From the NCBI RefSeq assembly GCF_017353415.1, contig NZ_JAFMPX010000022.1, positions 1-59,764 of the forward strand: DNA of 59,764 nucleotides, given 5' to 3'. Both the position numbers and the translations under genes were made by a program. This document shows positions 28,110 to 35,931 of the stretch, in pieces. Under the pieces are notes generated by a model, which was given only the letters and a program-made list of their open reading frames with translations, did no database searches and had not been told where the DNA came from. Source of the stretch: Arthrobacter sp. E3 (lineage in GTDB: Bacteria > Actinomycetota > Actinomycetes > Actinomycetales > Micrococcaceae). Numbering within the stretch: position 1 is the stretch's first letter; every line of letters begins with the position of its first letter.

Positions 28110-29198
28110 TTACATCCCCACGTCTGCGAGCAGGTAGCCCACTTCATGGCGGCCCAAAACGCGGACGCTGCCCTGGCGCTGGTCGCCCAGGGCAATGGGG
28201 CCGAACTTCACGCGGACCAGGCGCTCAACGGGGTAGCCCACTGCGTCGAACATGCGCCGCACAATGCGGTTTTTACCGGAGTGGAGGACCACTTCAGCGA
28301 GCACGTGGCCCGGCGTTGAATCGACAAGGCGGAAGGAGTCCACCTTTTGCCAACCGTCTTCAAGCTCCACGCCGTCCTTGAGCTGGGCGCCGATGCCGTG
28401 GGCCATCGGGCCGCGCACCTGGACCAAGTAGGTCTTGGGGATGCCGTATTTCGGGTGGCTGAGGCGGTTGGACAGTTCGCCATCGTTCGTCAACAGCAGC
28501 AAGCCCTCGGTGCTGGTGTCCAAGCGGCCCACGTGGAACAGGCGCTCACGGGTCTGGCGCTTCTTCAGGAAGTCGCTGATGCACGGGCGGCCCTCGGGGT
28601 CATCCATCGTGGACACGACACCCTTGGGCTTGTTGAACACCATGTAGACCATGGATTCGTTCGTCTGGATGGTCATGCCGTCCACGGCGATTTCTGCGGT
28701 TTCCGGATCCACGCGCAGGCCCAGCTGGGTGACGGTGACGCCGTCAACCTGGACGCGGCCTTCAAGGATCATGTCTTCACACAGGCGGCGCGATGCCACA
28801 CCGGCCTGTGCCATGACCTTTTGCAGGCGCACACCGTCAACGTTGTGAATGTCAATGTCATCCGTGGTGCGCTCCGGGCGGCGGTTCTGCTCGGTGGGCC
28901 GGTTCTTGCTTGCGGAGACGGTGCGCCCATACTGTTCGTTCTTGAACGGGCGGGCACCGGTCTGGCTGGGCTTGCGGGCGCCGGGCTTTGAACTGGCACC
29001 CTGGTATCCGCCTGACTTGGGCGCACCGGACTTGCCACCGGACTTGAAGCCGCCCGATTTCGGTGAACCGGCCTTGAAGCCGCCTGCCTTCGGCGCTCCT
29101 GAGCGCGGTGCACCTGACTTCGGTGCGCCGGAGCGGGGCTTGCCGCCTCGGGGTTGATTCTGTCCGGACGAGCTTCCGGAACGGGGCGACGGTGTCAT
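28110..29198 (-). CDS. rluB: rRNA pseudouridine synthase, RluB/RsuA family
   Basis: 362 residues. S4 RNA-binding domain (RLQKVMAQAGVASRRLCEDM, about residues 120-165), then the catalytic domain with Asp in HVGRLDTSTEGLLLLTNDG. The first 105 residues are a low-complexity Gly/Ser/Lys/Pro tract of repeated GAPKSG/GGFKSG units. This is basic and probably disordered, and much longer than in Escherichia coli RluB. Modifies 23S rRNA. Part of the scpAB-rluB-cmk-der cluster. Confidence 0.94.
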   Translation of the reverse strand: MTPSPRSGSSSGQNQPRGGKPRSGAPKSGAPRSGAPKAGGFKAGSPKSGGFKSGGKSGAPKSGGYQGASSKPGARKPSQTGARPFKNEQYGRTVSASKNRPTEQNRRPERTTDDIDIHNVDGVRLQKVMAQAGVASRRLCEDMILEGRVQVDGVTVTQLGLRVDPETAEIAVDGMTIQTNESMVYMVFNKPKGVVSTMDDPEGRPCISDFLKKRQTRERLFHVGRLDTSTEGLLLLTNDGELSNRLSHPKYGIPKTYLVQVRGPMAHGIGAQLKDGVELEDGWQKVDSFRLVDSTPGHVLAEVVLHSGKNRIVRRMFDAVGYPVERLVRVKFGPIALGDQRQGSVRVLGRHEVGYLLADVGM

Positions 29199-29234
29199 TG
29201 AATAATCCTTAGGGTGTTAAAAGTTGTGGTCATG

Positions 29235-29852
29235 CTAAAAGTGTGAATCATCGAAATCCTGGAGGTTTTCCAGACCGGGCAGGTGCGGTGCAATCCGCGG
29301 CAGTTCTTCCACGTCCCCCAACCCCAGCCGTTCCAAAAAATACGCCGTGGTGCGGTACAAGAATGCCCCGGACACCGGATCGGTGCCCACTTCCTCAATC
29401 AGCCCGCGCTGTGCAAGAGTCCTCACCACCGAGTCCACGTTAACTCCGCGAATCGCGGAAACACGGGCTCGGGAAACTGGCTGGCGATAGGCAATCACCG
29501 CCAAAGTCTCCAAGGCTGCCTGCGTGAGCCGGGCCGTTTGGCCGTCCACAACAAACTGGGACACAATCTCGGCGTAAGCAGCGCGTGAATAAACACGCCA
29601 TCCCCCGGCCAGTTGCCGAAGTTCAAAGCCGCGAACCGGTAAGGTGCCACCCTCTCCAGTATAGCCGTCGTACTCCCTCGCCAGTTCGTGCAATAGCTCA
29701 CGTACCGCGGCTGTGGGCAGGCCCACAACATGGGCCAGTTGTTCTTCGCCGACAGGTTCGTCAACCACCATCAGAACAGCTTCCAAGGCGGCCTTGACAC
29801 TGCTTCTGGTTTCCAGCGATTCAGTTTCCGGGTGGTCAAGGTCGTCAGACAT
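29235..29852 (-). CDS. scpB: Segregation and condensation protein B
   Basis: 205 residues with the two winged-helix parts typical of ScpB: AALEAVLMVVDEPVGEEQLA at the N terminus and LTQAALETLAVIAYRQPVSR followed by RGVNVDSVVRTLAQRGLIEE. Partner of ScpA and SMC in chromosome condensation. Overlaps the scpA end by eight bases. Confidence 0.95.
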   Translation of the reverse strand: MSDDLDHPETESLETRSSVKAALEAVLMVVDEPVGEEQLAHVVGLPTAAVRELLHELAREYDGYTGEGGTLPVRGFELRQLAGGWRVYSRAAYAEIVSQFVVDGQTARLTQAALETLAVIAYRQPVSRARVSAIRGVNVDSVVRTLAQRGLIEEVGTDPVSGAFLYRTTAYFLERLGLGDVEELPRIAPHLPGLENLQDFDDSHF

Positions 29853-30747
29853 GGCTGCTCACCGCCTCCTGATCGAAGTCGCTGTCAGTCCTGGGGGAAT
29901 GAACCACGCCGGCACTCCACCGCACCAGCAATTCCCCCAGCGGCTTGGCTTGGTCGAACGCCACCATTTGGTCCCTGAACAGTTCAAGCAGGGCCAGGAA
30001 GCGGGCAATGACCACCATGGACGTGGCGGCGTCAGCTGTCAGGGTGGCAAAGGAAAGGGCCGGTGCGCTCCAGCTGGAATGCTCCCCACCGGCGTCGGGC
30101 ATCCCCGCCGTCAGTAAAGCCATGATGATGGCGGCCTGGTCCCTGACGCTGACGGGCTGCACGTGAAGGTGCGCCACACCCACGTGCGTGCTGGGCGCTT
30201 CCTTCGTTTCCATCGCCTTGGCGGCCAGAGCGGCAAATTGCTCCGGGGTATGGCGCCACACCAATTCGGGCAACACAGCCGCGAAGTGTGGTTCCAACCC
30301 CACTTGGCGGGGGAAGCGCTGGGCTTCACGGTCAAGTTCGGCACCCATGATGGTGGCAACTTCCTTGAAGGCCTTGTACTGCAGGAGCCGCGCAAACAGG
30401 AGGTCGCGGGCTTCCAGGAGAGCCAGGTCTTCATCGCTCTCCACCTCCCCTGCGGGCAGGAGGCGGGCGGCTTTCAAGTCCAAAAGGGTTGCGGCCAGCA
30501 CCAGGAATTCACTGGCTTCATCCAGCGCCCATTCCTGGCCGAGCTCCTGCAGGGCCTTCAAGTAGCTGATGAATTCATCGGTGACTGTGGCGATCGCCAC
30601 GTCCGTGATGTCCATCTCATGCTTGGAAATCAAGCCCAAAAGCAGGTCGAAGGGGCCCGTGAAGTTGTCCAAACGGACTTCAAAACGTGCGGGTTTCCCT
30701 ACCTGCGTGCCTGCCGCGATCCCCGCGACCTGTGGTGTTTGCGCCAA
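29845..30747 (-). CDS. scpA: Segregation and condensation protein A
   Basis: 300 residues. The kleisin N terminus FEVRLDNFTGPFDLLLGLI followed by KHEMDITDVAIATVTDEFI is diagnostic; the C-terminal winged helix precedes a short tail. Bridges the SMC heads and ScpB. Start is TTG 30747, with GGAGG about 11 bases upstream inside the end of the ParA gene; the parA stop is one base away, so they are coupled. Confidence 0.95.
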   Translation of the reverse strand: MAQTPQVAGIAAGTQVGKPARFEVRLDNFTGPFDLLLGLISKHEMDITDVAIATVTDEFISYLKALQELGQEWALDEASEFLVLAATLLDLKAARLLPAGEVESDEDLALLEARDLLFARLLQYKAFKEVATIMGAELDREAQRFPRQVGLEPHFAAVLPELVWRHTPEQFAALAAKAMETKEAPSTHVGVAHLHVQPVSVRDQAAIIMALLTAGMPDAGGEHSSWSAPALSFATLTADAATSMVVIARFLALLELFRDQMVAFDQAKPLGELLVRWSAGVVHSPRTDSDFDQEAVSSHV

Positions 30748-30748
30748 G

Positions 30749-31630
30749 TTACGGAGCGCCTCCGCGGGCGATCAGTTCTTTCGCCAGGCGGCGGTATGAT
30801 TCGGCGCCCTGGTGGTTGCCCGCATACGTGGTGATGGGTTCGGCCGCCACGGATGCGTCCGCGAACTTGATGGTTCGCTTGATGACGGTTTCGAAAACCT
30901 TGTCGCCGAACGCTTCCACCAGGCGGGCCAGGACCTCGCGGGCGTGCAGGGTGCGGGCGTCGTACATGGTGGCCAGCACGCCGTCGACCTGCAGGCGCGG
31001 GTTCAGGCGATCCTGGACCTTGTCGATGGTTTCCACCAACAAGGCCACGGCGCGCAGCGAGAAGAACTCGCAGATCAGCGGGATGATCACGCCGTGGGCG
31101 GCCGTGAGTGCGTTGACGGTCAACAGGCCAAGTGAAGGCTGGCAGTCAATGAGGACCACGTCGTAGTCGTCCTCGACCTTGCGCAGTGCGCTGGCCAGGA
31201 CCTGCTCGCGGGCCACCTCGTTGACGAGCTGAACCTCAGCGGCGGACAAGTCAATGTTCGCCGGCAGGATGTCGATGTTCTCGATCTCCGTGTGGATGAT
31301 GGCGTCGCGGATGTCCACCTTGCGGTCCATCAAAACGTTGTAGACGGTGATGTCGAGTTCGTGGGGGTTGGTGCCCAGCCCGGCAGAAAGCGCGCCCTGG
31401 GGGTCGAAGTCCACGAGCAGCACTTTGCGCCCCGCCTCGGCAAGGGCGGCACCCAAGTTGATGGTCGACGTCGTCTTTCCCACCCCGCCCTTTTGGTTCA
31501 CCATCGCGATGACTCGGGCCGGGCCGTGGGACGAAAGAACCGGCGGTTCGGGGAATTCCGTCAGGGGGCGCCCTGTGGGTCCCAGTACGTCCTCGCCGGC
31601 GAGTGCCGTTGCACCCTGCTCGTTGCTCAC
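30749..31630 (-). CDS. ParA/Soj-family ATPase beside scpAB
   Basis: 293 residues. Deviant Walker A MVNQKGGVGKTTSTINLG, switch I VDFDPQGALSAGLG, Walker B DYDVVLIDCQPSLGLL. There is no parB next to it, as with the second actinobacterial ParA that sits upstream of scpA (Mycobacterium tuberculosis Rv1708-type). It therefore probably works with the SMC-Scp complex rather than as the main origin segregation ATPase. GTG start at 31630. First gene of the leftward operon to der. Confidence 0.93.
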   Translation of the reverse strand: MSNEQGATALAGEDVLGPTGRPLTEFPEPPVLSSHGPARVIAMVNQKGGVGKTTSTINLGAALAEAGRKVLLVDFDPQGALSAGLGTNPHELDITVYNVLMDRKVDIRDAIIHTEIENIDILPANIDLSAAEVQLVNEVAREQVLASALRKVEDDYDVVLIDCQPSLGLLTVNALTAAHGVIIPLICEFFSLRAVALLVETIDKVQDRLNPRLQVDGVLATMYDARTLHAREVLARLVEAFGDKVFETVIKRTIKFADASVAAEPITTYAGNHQGAESYRRLAKELIARGGAP

Positions 31631-31793
31631 CTGTCAGTCCACTCTTTCGCTGCTAATTTATACACCACTGCCACCCTCTAGGTTACCGGTTCTGAAGGAG
31701 AACTTTTGGACATTTGCCGCCGAAGGGTTTTGAGCCTTGACCCTCAAGTGGAAGCTGAACGTTGCCTGAGAGGGTCCATGGGGATCACGAGCC

Positions 31794-31808
31794 TATACTT
31801 CCAAGTGA
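31794..31808 (+). promoter_or_regulatory. -10 element for a probably leaderless ABC-ATPase message
   Basis: TATACT (31794-31799) ends eight bases before ATG 31808, and there is no Shine-Dalgarno between them. Transcription should start at or within two bases of the ATG. Leaderless messages are common in actinobacteria. A matching -35 is not obvious. Confidence 0.5.
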
Positions 31809-32542
31809 TGAGCAAAGCAACCAGTCCCTCCCGCAAGTCCCCTCCCTCACGCCCCGATGTGGTGCGTGCTGAGAAGCTAGAAGCTGGCTACAGCGGCAAA
31901 GGCGTGTGCGGCATTGTCAGCTTCAGCTTGCACGCCGGGCAGTCACTGGCGTTGGTGGGACCCAATGGGGCCGGCAAGTCCACGGTGGTCAAAACGGTGG
32001 TGGGCCAGCTGGAGCCGGTGTCTGGAATCACATTGATCAACGGCTCCGAAGTCGATGACCGCACACTGGATTTTCGCCGGGAGGTGGCAGTTGTTTTCGA
32101 TGATGATGCCTTTTTCCCGGCCTTGACGGTTGAGGAGCATCTGGCCATTGTCTCGGCCGGGCATGGCGTGGAAGATGTGGAGGACGTCATTGCCACCGAG
32201 CTGGAGTTCTTTGGACTGACGGCCATGGCGAAATCGCGGCCCTACAACCTTTCCTCGGGACAGCGCCGCAGGATGCTGCTCGCTTCGGCGTTTGTGCGTC
32301 CGCGCTCTCTGCTGGTGCTCGACGAGCCGGAGCAGCGCCTGGACACAGCCATGCGGCACAAGCTGGCCACGCGCCTCCGAGCTGAGGTTGACGCCGGGCT
32401 TGCCCTGCTGGTCGTCACGCACGACCCCGACTTTCTCGACACGGTGGCCACCAAGGCGTTGTTCATTGCGGACACCATCCACACCATGACGCCGAGGCAG
32501 GCAGCCACCGCCATCGCCTCCGAGAACCCGCACGCGGACTAG
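31808..32542 (+). CDS. ABC transporter ATP-binding protein
   Basis: 244 residues. Walker A GPNGAGKST, signature YNLSSGQRRR, Walker B LLVLDEP and switch His VVTHD are intact. The Q-loop position reads VVFDDDAFFP with Asp in place of the usual Gln, and the D-loop reads QRLD. The following gene is a large membrane protein, so the pair should form a two-component ABC exporter. I chose ATG 31808 because upstream in-frame sequence lacks family similarity and the -10 lies just before it. Confidence 0.9.
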   Translation: MSKATSPSRKSPPSRPDVVRAEKLEAGYSGKGVCGIVSFSLHAGQSLALVGPNGAGKSTVVKTVVGQLEPVSGITLINGSEVDDRTLDFRREVAVVFDDDAFFPALTVEEHLAIVSAGHGVEDVEDVIATELEFFGLTAMAKSRPYNLSSGQRRRMLLASAFVRPRSLLVLDEPEQRLDTAMRHKLATRLRAEVDAGLALLVVTHDPDFLDTVATKALFIADTIHTMTPRQAATAIASENPHAD

Positions 32543-32549
32543 GCACCTC

Positions 32550-34223
32550 ATGAGTATGAAGATCAACCAGCGCTTCAGCGCCAAAGACATCCGCCAATAC
32601 ACGTTCCGAGCCGGGCTCAGCCGCACCGAGGGCGGGCTGTTGGAACTAGTCTCCGAGGTTTACACGTCCATTTTGGGCGCGCTGACACTACTCACCATGG
32701 CCGGGGCGCTCATCGTAGCCCTACGCCACAGCTTGGGAGTGGGGGACGAATCTGCACTGCTGGCCTCGGCCGTCGCCCCCGGATTCCACTCCGTGACCCT
32801 GCTCCAGGCCAGCGCAACGGTGCTGTTGACATTGGCAGCGGCCCTGTTGTCGGTGGAGATGACCATGGGTCCGGTCGCCATGACCCTGCCGCAGACGGCC
32901 TGGTGGCTGGGACTTCCCGTCCGCCGTCGTGGTTTCATCCAGCCCGGATTCCTGAAGTCACTGATCTGGCCGTCGGCCGCTGCAGTAGTGGTGGTGCTCC
33001 CCATGGCCCTGGGCATGGTGGCTGAGCCCACGCCCGGCCGGTTGGCGCTGTCGGTTTTGTGCGGCCTGGGCCTGGCCTGGGTGCTGTACGGCATTGCCTG
33101 CTGTTGCCAAATCACCGATTCCGGCGCGTGGTTGAAGAAGGTCATGGGTGCCATCACGCTGCTCGCGCCGCTGACACTCGTGGCCACGGCGCTGTACAAC
33201 AACGGTGCTGGTCGTGACGCCATCACGGCTGCGAACACGGCATGGATGGAGTACCTGCCCACCAGCTGGCCCCTGTTGGTGGGCGACGGCGCGACTTGGC
33301 CGCTGCTGCTGGTGGTCCTCGCGCTGGGCTTGCTTGCCCTGGTGTTTTTACACCTTGAACGCATCACCACCGCACAGCTGAAGGCCAGCGCCGCAGCTGG
33401 CGCCTACGCGACCAGCTCCTTACTGTCGATGGACGCCACCGAGTTGTCCCGATCGCTGGGCGGAGCGACTTCCGTGGGGAAGAGCAGAGTTCGGCTACCG
33501 CTGATCTTCAAGGGCGGCACGGCCCTTTCCCGCAGTGTCAAGACACTCATCAGCACTCATGCCACCATGGCCCTGCGCTCCCCCGCAACGCTGTTGCGTG
33601 TACTGGTGCTCGCCGCCGTGCCAGCTTCATTGGCCTCAGTGGAGTTTTTGGGCAATGCAATCCTGATTGCCGTGGCGTTGTACCTGTGCGCACATTTTGC
33701 GGCCACCACGCTGGGGGCCACGGCCCGGTTCTCTGCAGGCAATCCGGCCGTGGACATGCTCATGCCACTGCCGGCCAAAACTGTGCGCTTGGTGCACTAT
33801 GTGGTGCCGGCTGTGCTCATGACATTGTGGGCGCCCATCTGCTTTGGTTTGCTGCTGGCGCTCGGTGTGGGCTCCCCGTCGCTGCTTATTCTTGCCATCC
33901 TGGCCGGGCCGGGTCTCGGTGCGGCCACGTTGCGCGCGGCTTTCCGCCCCACTCCGGACTGGAACATGCCGGCGGTTGCCTCCCCAACGGGGCCCATCCC
34001 GATGGGTGCCATCAAGGCCTTTTTGATCGGCCCGGACCTGACACTGATCGTGCTGCTTCCGGTACTGATCGCCCTGATAGCAGGCGGTGTCCCGGCCATC
34101 GCCTTCCCGATCCAGCTGACACTGACATTCTTGGCCTACACGTGGGGCACGCACATTCGCAAGCCCAAGTCAGCCAAGGACGGCGGCCTGTTCGGCATGG
34201 CACCGGTCCCCGTGAAGAAGTAG
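32550..34223 (+). CDS. DUF6297-like ABC-associated membrane protein
   Basis: 557 residues with about 12 hydrophobic segments in two groups around a cytoplasmic stretch near residues 265-330. The N terminus SAKDIRQYTFRAGLSRTEGG and the motif LPQTAWWLGLPVRRRGFIQP resemble the actinobacterial DUF6297 proteins that sit behind an ABC ATPase. It is probably the permease of that ATPase. Substrate unknown. Starts seven bases after the ATPase stop. Confidence 0.7.
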   Translation: MSMKINQRFSAKDIRQYTFRAGLSRTEGGLLELVSEVYTSILGALTLLTMAGALIVALRHSLGVGDESALLASAVAPGFHSVTLLQASATVLLTLAAALLSVEMTMGPVAMTLPQTAWWLGLPVRRRGFIQPGFLKSLIWPSAAAVVVVLPMALGMVAEPTPGRLALSVLCGLGLAWVLYGIACCCQITDSGAWLKKVMGAITLLAPLTLVATALYNNGAGRDAITAANTAWMEYLPTSWPLLVGDGATWPLLLVVLALGLLALVFLHLERITTAQLKASAAAGAYATSSLLSMDATELSRSLGGATSVGKSRVRLPLIFKGGTALSRSVKTLISTHATMALRSPATLLRVLVLAAVPASLASVEFLGNAILIAVALYLCAHFAATTLGATARFSAGNPAVDMLMPLPAKTVRLVHYVVPAVLMTLWAPICFGLLLALGVGSPSLLILAILAGPGLGAATLRAAFRPTPDWNMPAVASPTGPIPMGAIKAFLIGPDLTLIVLLPVLIALIAGGVPAIAFPIQLTLTFLAYTWGTHIRKPKSAKDGGLFGMAPVPVKK

Positions 34224-34272
34224 CCGCAATCCCTTGCGGCCCCGGCACCGGTAACCAATAACCAGCAATCAA

Positions 34273-34323
34273 TACTGCAGCTGATGCGGGTCAGAGCGCC
34301 GGACACCCGCATCAACTGCAGTA
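34273..34323. repeat. REP-like palindrome, copy 1
   Basis: 19-base arms (TACTGCAGCTGATGCGGGT and its near complement, one wobble mismatch) around a 13-base spacer, 50 bases after the DUF6297-like gene. A second copy of the same core sits after the symporter gene (35849-35891). The shared arm sequence in two intergenic sites suggests a dispersed repeat family, possibly doubling as a terminator. Confidence 0.8.
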
Positions 34324-34395
34324 CGAATCCCGGCAACCCGCAGGAGCTACAGTACGAATCCCGGTAACCCGCAGGAGCTGCAGTATGAATTCCGC
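34319..34395. repeat. 31-bp tandem repeat, about 2.5 copies
   Basis: The unit starts CAGTACGAATCCCGG and ends GCAGGAGCT. It begins at 34319, 34350 and 34381, the first two differing at two positions and the third partial. It adjoins and shares CTGCAGTA with the palindrome just before it. Together with that palindrome it fills most of the 321-base gap upstream of the symporter; no gene is seen there. Confidence 0.8.
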
Positions 34396-34544
34396 CGGCC
34401 CGTCGTCGGCTCAGGGGCCGGGCTGACGCCGGGCCGGATTGTGTGGCACAACCCACACCGTTTACTATGGCTGAGGCGTGCTCTGCGCCACACCTACGCC
34501 GTGCCTACCCGCGCGTCTCACATCCTTCGACCCGAGGACACCCC

Positions 34545-35825
34545 TTGAAGAAGCTAAAATCCATCCCCCTGCTCGGCTGGATCATCCTGGCCATCATCCT
34601 AGGCATTCTCACCGGCCCCGTCATGCCCGTGTGGCTTGGCAGTGTGTTTCTGACCTACAACTCGATCTTCTCGGGGTTCCTCGGCTTTATAGTGCCGTTG
34701 ATCATCCTGGGGCTCATCATGCCTGCCGTTGCCGAACTCGGCAAGGGCGCCGGAAAGTGGCTCGGCATCACCGCCGCGATGGCCTACGGCTCCACGATCC
34801 TCGCTGGATTGCTTGCGTACTTCGTAAGCCGGTGGCTGTTCACGTCGACACTGTCCGGCGGCGGTCTCAAGGAATTTGGAGCAGAATCCGGATCAGGATT
34901 CACCCCGTTCTTGTCGGTCGTGAGCAGTGCAGGAGACTCAGCGACTGAGATCGTGCTTCCTCCGGTGATTGGTGTCATGAGCGCCCTGGTGCTCGCGTTC
35001 GTGATCGGCATCGGCCTCACCGCGTTCCACAGCAAGGTGCTCTTCCGTGGGGCCGTTGAGTTCCGTACCATCATCGAAGCCGTGATCCGCAGGCTGATTG
35101 TTCCCGCACTGCCGCTGTTCATCTTCGGCATCTTCATGGACTTGTCCGCGAGCGGCTCCGCCATGGTAGTCGTGACGAAGTTCTTGCTCGTGGCGGTTGT
35201 ATCCCTTGCGTTGACGTTCGTGGTGCTGCTCGCGCAGTACACGGTGGCTGGCACCATGTCAGGAAAGAACCCGTTGAAGGCTCTGTGGACCATGCGCGAT
35301 GCATACTTCACGGCACTGGGCACCTCATCCTCAGCCGCAACAATCCCCGTAACGCTGGCGTCCACCAAGAGGAACGGCGTCTCCGACTCGGTAGCAGGCT
35401 TCGTTGTACCGCTTTGCGCCACGATTCACTTGTCCGGTTCGATGGTGAAGATCACCTGCTTCTCAATCGCGGTACTGCTCCTTACCGGCGGTGACGTGTC
35501 GTTCGCGGCATACCTGCCGTTCATCTTGATGCTGGGCATCATGATGATCGCCGCCCCGGGCGTTCCCGGCGGCGCAATCGCCGCCGCTGCGGGCCTGCTC
35601 ACGCAGATGCTTGGGTTCGGCGAAATCGAGGTGGGGCTCATGTTCGCGGCGTACATTGCGCTCGACAGCTTCGGCACGGCCGCGAATGTGACCGGCGATG
35701 GCGCGATCGCCCTGGTCATGAACAAGCTCACGCGCGGCCACCTCGGCTCGCAGGCACAAGATCCGGCCGACGAAGACGTTGAAGCCGGAGAAGGCAGCGA
35801 AACCGAAGTCCACGCCCTGGCGTAG
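34545..35825 (+). CDS. Dicarboxylate/amino-acid:cation symporter (DAACS family)
   Basis: 426 residues, about eight helices plus two re-entrant loops. TSSSAATIPVTLAST is the serine-rich hairpin loop, VVPLCATIHLSGSM corresponds to the family VPLGATINMDGT, and APGVPGGAIAAAAGLL is the second hairpin. The His-Leu-Ser in place of Asn-Met-Asp suggests a divergent substrate. TTG 34545 has GAGGA six bases upstream; upstream in-frame sequence is not membrane-like. Acidic C-terminal tail. Confidence 0.85.
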   Translation: MKKLKSIPLLGWIILAIILGILTGPVMPVWLGSVFLTYNSIFSGFLGFIVPLIILGLIMPAVAELGKGAGKWLGITAAMAYGSTILAGLLAYFVSRWLFTSTLSGGGLKEFGAESGSGFTPFLSVVSSAGDSATEIVLPPVIGVMSALVLAFVIGIGLTAFHSKVLFRGAVEFRTIIEAVIRRLIVPALPLFIFGIFMDLSASGSAMVVVTKFLLVAVVSLALTFVVLLAQYTVAGTMSGKNPLKALWTMRDAYFTALGTSSSAATIPVTLASTKRNGVSDSVAGFVVPLCATIHLSGSMVKITCFSIAVLLLTGGDVSFAAYLPFILMLGIMMIAAPGVPGGAIAAAAGLLTQMLGFGEIEVGLMFAAYIALDSFGTAANVTGDGAIALVMNKLTRGHLGSQAQDPADEDVEAGEGSETEVHALA

Positions 35826-35848
35826 TAGGCAACTGCAGCATTCATGTT

Positions 35849-35891
35849 GCAGCTGATGCGGGTCCCGCAGCCGGCCACCCGCATCAGCTGC
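35849..35891. repeat. REP-like palindrome, copy 2
   Basis: GCAGCTGATGCGGGT and its perfect complement around a 13-base spacer, 23 bases after the symporter stop and between two convergent genes. The arm is identical to 15 bases of the copy at 34273; the spacer length is also 13. It may serve as the terminator for both the symporter and prpE. Confidence 0.8.
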
Positions 35892-35931
35892 ACTATGGAC
35901 AAGGCCCGTGGGTCAAAGTCCCGGACAAGAC

